Source of the DNA: Burkholderiales bacterium
GTDB taxonomy: Bacteria > Pseudomonadota > Gammaproteobacteria > Burkholderiales > Burkholderiaceae_C
Length of the DNA: 11,868 bases
Assembly: GCA_947448105.1 (NCBI GenBank)
Contig: CANFNE010000055.1
Location: 1-11,868, forward strand
Direction of reading: 5' to 3'
A program made the position numbers and the translations under genes. The stretch's first letter is position 1. Every line of letters begins with the position of its first letter. Of this stretch, positions 7,714-11,868 are shown piece after piece. The notes beneath the pieces are model-generated. The model saw only the letters and a program-made list of their open reading frames with translations, was not told where the DNA came from and ran no database searches.

Positions 7714-9201
7714 ATGATGGACCAGATCAGTTGGATTGCGGTATTTCCTGAGGCGCTGCTCTTGGTGATGGCCTGCGTCATCGCCTTGGTGGACTTGCGC
7801 CCCCAAAGCGCCTTGCGCGGCCTGACCTTTACTTTCACCATGGCCACGCTGGCTGTGGTGGCGGCACTCGAAGGCTTTTACGCCAGCACGGGCCTGACCC
7901 TGTACGGCTTTGGCAATATGGTGGTGGCCGACACCATGGCGGGCTGGCTCAAATGCTTTGCCACTGTGGCGGTAATGGTGACGCTGGTTTATGGCCGCCC
8001 TTATTCAGCCGCACGTGACATGCTGCGCGGCGGCGAACTGTTCACCCTGGGCCTGTTTGCGCTCCTGGGCATGTTCATCATGATCTCGGGCAACAACTTC
8101 CTGGTGATTTACATGGGTCTGGAGTTGCTCACCTTGTCGAGCTACGCGTTGGTGGCGTTGCGCCGCGACCATGCAGGCGCCATTGAAGCGGCCATGAAGT
8201 ACTTTGTGCTCGGTGCCATGGCTTCGGGCTTTTTGCTCTACGGTATGTCCATGTTGTATGGCGCCACGGGTTCGCTGGACATCAATGCGGTGTTCAAGGC
8301 GATTGTTTCAGGCCAGGTACGCCACCAGGTGCTGGTGTTTGGCCTGGTCTTCGTCGTAGCCGGTCTGGCATTCAAGCTGGGCGTCGTGCCGTTCCACATG
8401 TGGATTCCTGACGTGTACCAAGGTGCGCCTACCGCCATTACCTTGATGATTGGCGGAGCGCCCAAGCTGGCGGCTTTTGGTATCACCATGCGTTTGCTGG
8501 TGGAAGGCATGTTGCCCTTGGCCATTGACTGGCAGCAGATGCTCATGGTGCTGTCGATTGCCTCGCTGTTTCTGGGCAATTTGGCGGCCATCGCCCAGAC
8601 CAACCTCAAGCGCATGCTGGCGTTTTCCACGATTTCGCAAATGGGCTTTGTGCTCATTGGCCTGATGTCAGGCGTGGTCAACGGCAACACCATTTCCGCT
8701 GCCAACGCCTACAGCTCGGCCATGTTCTATGTCATCACCTATGTCATGACCACGCTGGCGGCCTTTGGTGTGATCATGCTGCTGGCGCGCGAGGGCTTTG
8801 AGAGTGAAGAAATTACGGACTTTGCCGGCTTGAACCAGCGCAGCCCGCTGTACGCCGGTGTCATGGCCGCTTGCATGTTCTCCATGGCCGGTATTCCGCC
8901 CATGGTTGGTTTTTACGCCAAGCTGTCGGTGTTGCAGGCCCTGATCGCCTCCGGCGAGCCGCTGCCACTGGGTGTGGCGATTTTTGCGGTGATGATGTCG
9001 CTGGTCGGTGCGTTCTACTACCTGCGCGTGGTCAAGGTCATGTACTTTGACGAACCCATCACCGCCGGACCCGTGGTGGCCAGCCAGGGTGTGCGGGTTG
9101 TTCTGGCGATCAACGGCGCCTTGGTGCTGGTGCTGGGCTTGTTCCCGGCCGGTTTGATGGCCTTGTCCGCGCAGTCCATTTTGCAGATGTTGGGCACTTG
9201 A
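7714..9201 (+). CDS. nuoN: NADH-quinone oxidoreductase subunit N (antiporter-like proton pump)
   Basis: A 495-residue multi-spanning subunit (ND2 homologue), the third antiporter-like pump and the last gene of the canonical nuo order. Conserved charges are present: E137 in YMGLELLTLSSYALVAL, K221 and H228 in GLAFKLGVVPFHMWIPDVYQG, K251 in GGAPKLAAFG, and K403 in GFYAKLSVL. They lie a few residues beyond the E. coli E133, K217 and K247 positions. The length is near that of E. coli NuoN (485). Two adjacent ATGs (7714 and 7717) could serve as start; the weak GAGAAA at 7702-7707 fits either. The stop at 9199-9201 overlaps a TTG that may start the next gene, and no terminator hairpin follows. Confidence 0.98.
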   Translation: MMDQISWIAVFPEALLLVMACVIALVDLRPQSALRGLTFTFTMATLAVVAALEGFYASTGLTLYGFGNMVVADTMAGWLKCFATVAVMVTLVYGRPYSAARDMLRGGELFTLGLFALLGMFIMISGNNFLVIYMGLELLTLSSYALVALRRDHAGAIEAAMKYFVLGAMASGFLLYGMSMLYGATGSLDINAVFKAIVSGQVRHQVLVFGLVFVVAGLAFKLGVVPFHMWIPDVYQGAPTAITLMIGGAPKLAAFGITMRLLVEGMLPLAIDWQQMLMVLSIASLFLGNLAAIAQTNLKRMLAFSTISQMGFVLIGLMSGVVNGNTISAANAYSSAMFYVITYVMTTLAAFGVIMLLAREGFESEEITDFAGLNQRSPLYAGVMAACMFSMAGIPPMVGFYAKLSVLQALIASGEPLPLGVAIFAVMMSLVGAFYYLRVVKVMYFDEPITAGPVVASQGVRVVLAINGALVLVLGLFPAGLMALSAQSILQMLGT

Positions 9202-9860
9202 TCCCCCCCTGCGGCGACCCGGCAGACCCAGCGAGGGGCTCGACCAAGCCAGCGCTAGCGCGCGACCTGCCGTTGCCCGACGCGCATTTGCGGGAAACCC
9301 TGCATTCCAGCCAGGAGCTTTTCAAGGGCAAATTTCTGCACGCCTTTCGTGACCAGGTGGTGCTGCCCGATGGCCAAATGGCCAGCCGCGAATACGTGGT
9401 GCATCCCGGCGCGGTGGTGGTGATTCCCATGGACACCGATGACCAAGGCCAGGTCCGCCTCGTGCTGGAGCGCCAGTTTCGCTATCCCGTGGGCCAAGTA
9501 ATGGTGGAGTTTCCGGCCGGTAAGCTCGACGCGGGCGAAAGTGTGTTGGCCTGCGCCCAGCGCGAGCTGCTTGAAGAAACCGGCTACCGCGCCACCGAGT
9601 GGGCCCGTGCCGGTGTGATGCACCCGGTGATTGCCTATTCCACTGAATCGATTGAAGTCTGGTTTGCCCGCGGACTGGTCGCGGGTGACCGTGCACTGGA
9701 CGACGGTGAGTTTCTCGACGTATTTAGCGCTCACCCGCAAGAACTGTCGCAGTGGTGCTTTGACGGCACCGTGACCGACGCCAAAACCTTGACCTGCGTC
9801 CTGTGGCTGCAAAACGTGCTCTCGGGCGCCTGGACGCTGGACTGGCAGACGCCACCATGA
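9198..9860 (+). CDS. Nudix hydrolase, ADP-ribose pyrophosphatase type
   Basis: Probably hydrolyses ADP-ribose or a related nucleoside diphosphate sugar in the cytoplasm. A complete Nudix box Gx5Ex7REUxEExGU runs from G108 to Y130 (numbered from the TTG at 9198), with E114, R122, E123, E126 and E127 binding metal. The preceding VEFPAGKLD (103-111) is the signature of the ADP-ribose pyrophosphatase branch. LERQFRYPVG and the upstream REYVVHPGAVVVIP also fit it. There is no ATG before residue 61, well inside the domain. Candidate starts are TTG 9198, which overlaps the nuoN stop as TTGA, or TTG 9273, just before PDAHLRETLHSSQELFKGKF where family-like sequence begins. Neither has a clear ribosome binding site. 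The gene overlaps the next one by ATGA. Family is confident; substrate and start are not. Confidence 0.9.
   Translation: MIPPCGDPADPARGSTKPALARDLPLPDAHLRETLHSSQELFKGKFLHAFRDQVVLPDGQMASREYVVHPGAVVVIPMDTDDQGQVRLVLERQFRYPVGQVMVEFPAGKLDAGESVLACAQRELLEETGYRATEWARAGVMHPVIAYSTESIEVWFARGLVAGDRALDDGEFLDVFSAHPQELSQWCFDGTVTDAKTLTCVLWLQNVLSGAWTLDWQTPP
9202..9272 (+). other. GC-rich junction with C7 run and palindrome between nuoN and the Nudix core
   Basis: This stretch starts with a run of seven C (9203-9209) and ends near a perfect 10-base palindrome, GCGCTAGCGC (9252-9261). If the upstream TTG is the Nudix start, it codes for a Pro/Ala/Gly-rich leader that does not resemble the family. It may instead be an untranslated spacer or a dispersed intergenic element. 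No U-run suitable for an intrinsic terminator is present. Confidence 0.5.
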
Positions 9861-10318
9861 AAGTGCTCGACTTGCAATGCGGCCAAGGCCACGGCTTTGA
9901 AGGTTGGTTTGCCTCGGAAGACGATTTTTTGGCGCAACAGGCGCGCGCACTGGTGTCTTGCCCGCTGTGCGGTGACGCCCAAGTCACTAAAAAACTCAGC
10001 GCACCGCGCCTGAACCTGTCCACATCGCGCAGTGCGCCCAGCCAGGACCTTCCCCCAAGTACGTCGGTTGCCTTGGCCAAACCTCAGGCTGCCGAGCAGA
10101 TGGCTGCCTGGCTGGAAATGTCGCGCAAGCTGGTGGCCAACACCACCGACGTGGGCGAGCGCTTTGCCGAAGAGGCCCGCAAAATCCACTATGGTGAAGT
10201 GCCGGAGCACGCGATTCGCGGCCAGGCGACGGCCAAGGAAACCCGTGAACTGATCGACGAAGGCATCGCGGTGCTGCCGCTGCTCTTGCCCGAAAGTAGC
10301 AAAGGCAGTTTGCAGTAA
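9857..10318 (+). CDS. DUF1178 family protein, unknown function
   Basis: A 153-residue soluble protein recognised as DUF1178 from its N-terminus MKVLDLQCGQGHGFEGWFAS and the CPLCGDA element. Function is not known. Cys 8 with His 12, and the CPLC pair (Cys 35 and 38), resemble a small zinc-ribbon head, though metal binding is inferred only. A Ser/Pro-rich linker (about residues 50-70) leads to a charged helical part with AAEQMAAWLEMSRKLVANT and a conserved-looking end, VPEHAIRGQATAKETRELIDEGI. No membrane segment or signal peptide is seen. The ATG at 9857 overlaps the Nudix stop (ATGA), so the two are probably co-translated. The frame is open 18 codons further up, but only this ATG gives the family N-terminus. 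It is the last + strand gene before the convergent cysA. Confidence 0.88.
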   Translation: MKVLDLQCGQGHGFEGWFASEDDFLAQQARALVSCPLCGDAQVTKKLSAPRLNLSTSRSAPSQDLPPSTSVALAKPQAAEQMAAWLEMSRKLVANTTDVGERFAEEARKIHYGEVPEHAIRGQATAKETRELIDEGIAVLPLLLPESSKGSLQ

Positions 10319-10403
10319 GTTCCCGCCATCGGTGCCAGCATTCAAGTGGAACCGCATGCGCGCTACGCAAGTCGGCCCTGGGTCCGCAGCAAGCGCAGGC
10401 TGC
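10319..10403. other. Convergent intergenic gap between DUF1178 gene and cysA
   Basis: The gap is 85 bases. The only structure seen is a weak imperfect hairpin: GCAGC (10386-10390) can pair with GCTGC (10399-10403) over an 8-base loop, and GGCC (10374-10377) with GGCC (10407-10410) outside it. It lacks a T-run in either direction, so it is not a convincing intrinsic terminator; a Rho-dependent end is possible. Confidence 0.4.
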
Positions 10404-11516
10404 TTAGGCCACAAACACCCGCGCCTTGCGCGGTGTCAGCATCAGGGTTTCGCCTTCTTTGAACCCCATTTCTTGGAACTGCTGCGCGGTCATTTGCACC
10501 TCAATGATGTCGTCGCTTCCCGCGGCGGCGCGGTCCAGGGGCTGCAGTTCGAGCCGCGCAACCGGCCCCACCACAATCGCGCGCTGCAGCTTGGCCGCAA
10601 TGCCGCCACTTGCGGCGCCGCCCGCAATGTGGGGGTCGGTGGATGGGTAGCGTTGCACATCAAGGTCGTGCGGACGGACATAGGCAAAGGCCTTGGCGTC
10701 TTGGACCGCGCTGTGTTCAGGGCTGGCCAGACGCACCCCGGTGTGGCTTTCGCCGATGTGCATTTCGCCTTCATGGGCACGGCCATGGAACAGGTTCACG
10801 TCGCCCAAAAAGCCATAGACAAAGGGGCTGGCCGGGTGGTCCCACACTTCTTGGGGTGAACCCACCTGTTCGACTTTGCCGCTGTTCATCAGCACCACGC
10901 GGTCGGCTACTTCCAGCGCTTCTTCCTGGTCGTGGGTGACAAAAATGCTGGTCACATGCAGGTCGTCGTGCAGGCGGCGCAGCCAGCGGCGCAACTCTTT
11001 GCGCACCTTGGCGTCCAGCGCGCCAAAGGGCTCGTCCAGCAGCAGCACCTGGGGCTCTACCGCGAGCGCACGCGCCAAGGCGATGCGTTGGCGCTGACCA
11101 CCTGAGAGCTGCGCCGGGTAGCGGTCCGACAGCCAGTCGAGCTGCACCAGGCCCAAGAGCGCGTGCACTTTTTCTTTGATCACCGCGTCCGAGGGCCGGG
11201 TGGCGCGCGGCTTCATGCGCAGACCAAAAGCCACGTTGTCAAACACCGTCATGTGGCGAAACAGGGCGTAGTGTTGAAACACAAAGCCCACCTTGCGCTC
11301 GCGCACATGGAAGTCGGTGGCGTCCTCGCCGCTGAACAAGATGCTGCCTTGGTCGGCTGTCTCCAGGCCCGCGATGATGCGCAAAAGCGTGGTCTTGCCG
11401 CAGCCCGAAGGGCCCAAAAGCGCGACCAGCTCGCCCGAGCCAATGTCCAGATCGACATTGCGCAAGGCCTTGAAAGTACCAAAGTCTTTGCTGACCTGGC
11501 GTATTGCAATACTCAT
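10404..11516 (-). CDS. cysA: Sulfate/thiosulfate ABC transporter ATP-binding protein
   Basis: A 370-residue cytoplasmic ATPase that powers sulfate/thiosulfate import together with CysT and CysW and a periplasmic binding protein. ABC motifs are all present: Walker A GPSGCGKTT (residues 35-43), Q-loop Q81, signature LSGGQRQR (137-144), Walker B VLLLDEPFGALD (157-168) and switch His H195 in FVTHDQEEALEVAD. Residues from about 235 form the C-terminal regulatory (TOBE-like) domain with YVRPHDLDV (279-287). The N-terminus MSIAIRQVSKDFGTFKALRNV closely resembles CysA. The start at 11516 is preferred over an 84-codon upstream extension, which is a shadow of cysW and Pro/Trp/Arg-rich. Adjacent cysW, 22 bases upstream in the same direction, supports sulfate over other substrates. 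Confidence 0.95.
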   Translation of the reverse strand: MSIAIRQVSKDFGTFKALRNVDLDIGSGELVALLGPSGCGKTTLLRIIAGLETADQGSILFSGEDATDFHVRERKVGFVFQHYALFRHMTVFDNVAFGLRMKPRATRPSDAVIKEKVHALLGLVQLDWLSDRYPAQLSGGQRQRIALARALAVEPQVLLLDEPFGALDAKVRKELRRWLRRLHDDLHVTSIFVTHDQEEALEVADRVVLMNSGKVEQVGSPQEVWDHPASPFVYGFLGDVNLFHGRAHEGEMHIGESHTGVRLASPEHSAVQDAKAFAYVRPHDLDVQRYPSTDPHIAGGAASGGIAAKLQRAIVVGPVARLELQPLDRAAAGSDDIIEVQMTAQQFQEMGFKEGETLMLTPRKARVFVA

Positions 11517-11520
11517 GGGT

Positions 11521-11528
11521 TTCTCTTC
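11521..11528 (-). promoter_or_regulatory. Ribosome binding site of cysA
   Basis: On the minus strand GAAGAGAA lies four bases before the ATG at 11516, with the GAAGAG core six bases away, inside the 22-base gap after the cysW stop. It supports the short start of cysA over the extended frame. Confidence 0.6.
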
Positions 11529-11538
11529 AAAAAATGGG

Positions 11539-11868
11539 TCAGACCGGCGCGGGCTCGGGGGGCAGGGCGGCGGCGGCTTTTTCAAGGCGCTCAAACTGCC
11601 ACTCGACAAAGGACTTGACCACCAGCGTGACCAACGCCAAGAGCGCCAGCAGCGAAGCCACCGCAAAGGCGGCCACCGACTGGTATTCGTTGTACAAAAT
11701 CTCGACGTGCAGCGGCATGGTGTTGGTCTGGCCGCGAATATGACCTGAGACCACCGACACCGCGCCAAACTCGCCCATGGCCCGGGCGTTGCACAAGATC
11801 ACGCCGTAAATCAGGCCCCATTTGATGTTGGGCAGCGTCACATGCCAAAAGGTTTGCCAGCCGCTGGC
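11539..11868 (-). CDS. cysW: Sulfate/thiosulfate ABC transporter permease, 3' part (5' end outside window)
   Basis: The C-terminal 109 residues of an inner-membrane permease subunit of the sulfate/thiosulfate importer. The frame is open to the window edge. The first visible residues, ASGWQTFWHVTLPNIKWGL, are the end of the EAA loop that contacts the ATPase CysA. ILCNARAMGEFGAVSVVSGHI and the following TNTMPLHVEILYNEY are typical of CysW, as opposed to CysT. Two hydrophobic segments are visible, around WGLIYGVILCNARAMG and AAFAVASLLALLALVTLVV, followed by a short charged, Pro-rich cytoplasmic tail (ALPPEPAPV). About 180 N-terminal residues should lie beyond the edge. The gene is followed by cysA on the same strand and is probably in one operon with it. 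Confidence 0.93.
   Translation of the reverse strand, partial: ASGWQTFWHVTLPNIKWGLIYGVILCNARAMGEFGAVSVVSGHIRGQTNTMPLHVEILYNEYQSVAAFAVASLLALLALVTLVVKSFVEWQFERLEKAAAALPPEPAPV

Noticed and set aside
9252..9261. The GCGCTAGCGC palindrome as an operator or terminator
   Set aside because: It has no loop and no T-run to act as a terminator, no known regulator motif was recognised, and no promoter elements surround it. It is kept only as part of the odd junction.
10332..10859. A 175-codon + strand frame inside cysA
   Set aside because: It is antisense to the conserved C-terminal domain of CysA and has no recognisable features.
11517..11768. An 84-codon N-terminal extension of cysA
   Set aside because: It is out of frame with the conserved cysW coding sequence it overlaps and looks like a Trp/Arg/Pro-rich shadow; the ATG at 11516 has its own ribosome binding site and gives the family N-terminus.
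1..11868. A previously undescribed system such as a defence island, mobile element or CRISPR
   Set aside because: Every stretch longer than about 90 bases is explained by core genes (complex I, Nudix, DUF1178, sulfate uptake). No direct-repeat array, integrase, transposase, toxin or phage gene was seen.

Overview
The window is a GC-rich bacterial chromosome segment. It holds the 3' part of a respiratory complex I (NDH-1) operon in the canonical order nuoG-H-I-J-K-L-M-N, two small downstream genes, and a convergent sulfate/thiosulfate ABC transporter locus. Protein style (for example the NuoG stretch lacking the N7 cluster cysteines, the CysA and CysW sequences, and DUF1178 behind a Nudix gene) suggests a betaproteobacterium of the order Burkholderiales, probably Comamonadaceae (Rhodoferax/Polaromonas-like). 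This placement is by recognition only and was not computed.

Positions 1-9201 (+ strand): the 3' end of nuoG, cut by the window edge, followed by complete nuoH, nuoI, nuoJ, nuoK, nuoL, nuoM and nuoN. The genes are packed with 4-base ATGA overlaps (nuoG/H and nuoJ/K) or gaps of 7-25 bases, which points to one polycistronic message with translational coupling. All key residues I could check for quinone binding, Fe-S ligation and proton transfer in the membrane arm are present, so the complex looks functional. It would take electrons from NADH to quinone and pump protons.

Positions 9198-10318 (+ strand): a Nudix hydrolase of the ADP-ribose pyrophosphatase type, whose start is uncertain because it has no ATG, and a DUF1178 protein overlapping it by ATGA. 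They follow nuoN with no visible terminator and are probably read through from the nuo operon. The Nudix reading frame opens in a 71-base GC-rich stretch with a C7 run and a perfect palindrome that does not look like conserved coding sequence.

Positions 10404-11868 (- strand): cysA (ATPase) and the 3' end of cysW (permease) of a sulfate/thiosulfate importer, converging on the DUF1178 gene across an 85-base gap. cysW is cut by the window edge.

I found no RNA gene, CRISPR array, transposon, phage gene or recognisable new system. The region is core metabolism. The points most worth a second look are a histidine-rich loop in NuoL, the unusual Nudix 5' end, and the uncharacterised DUF1178 partner gene.
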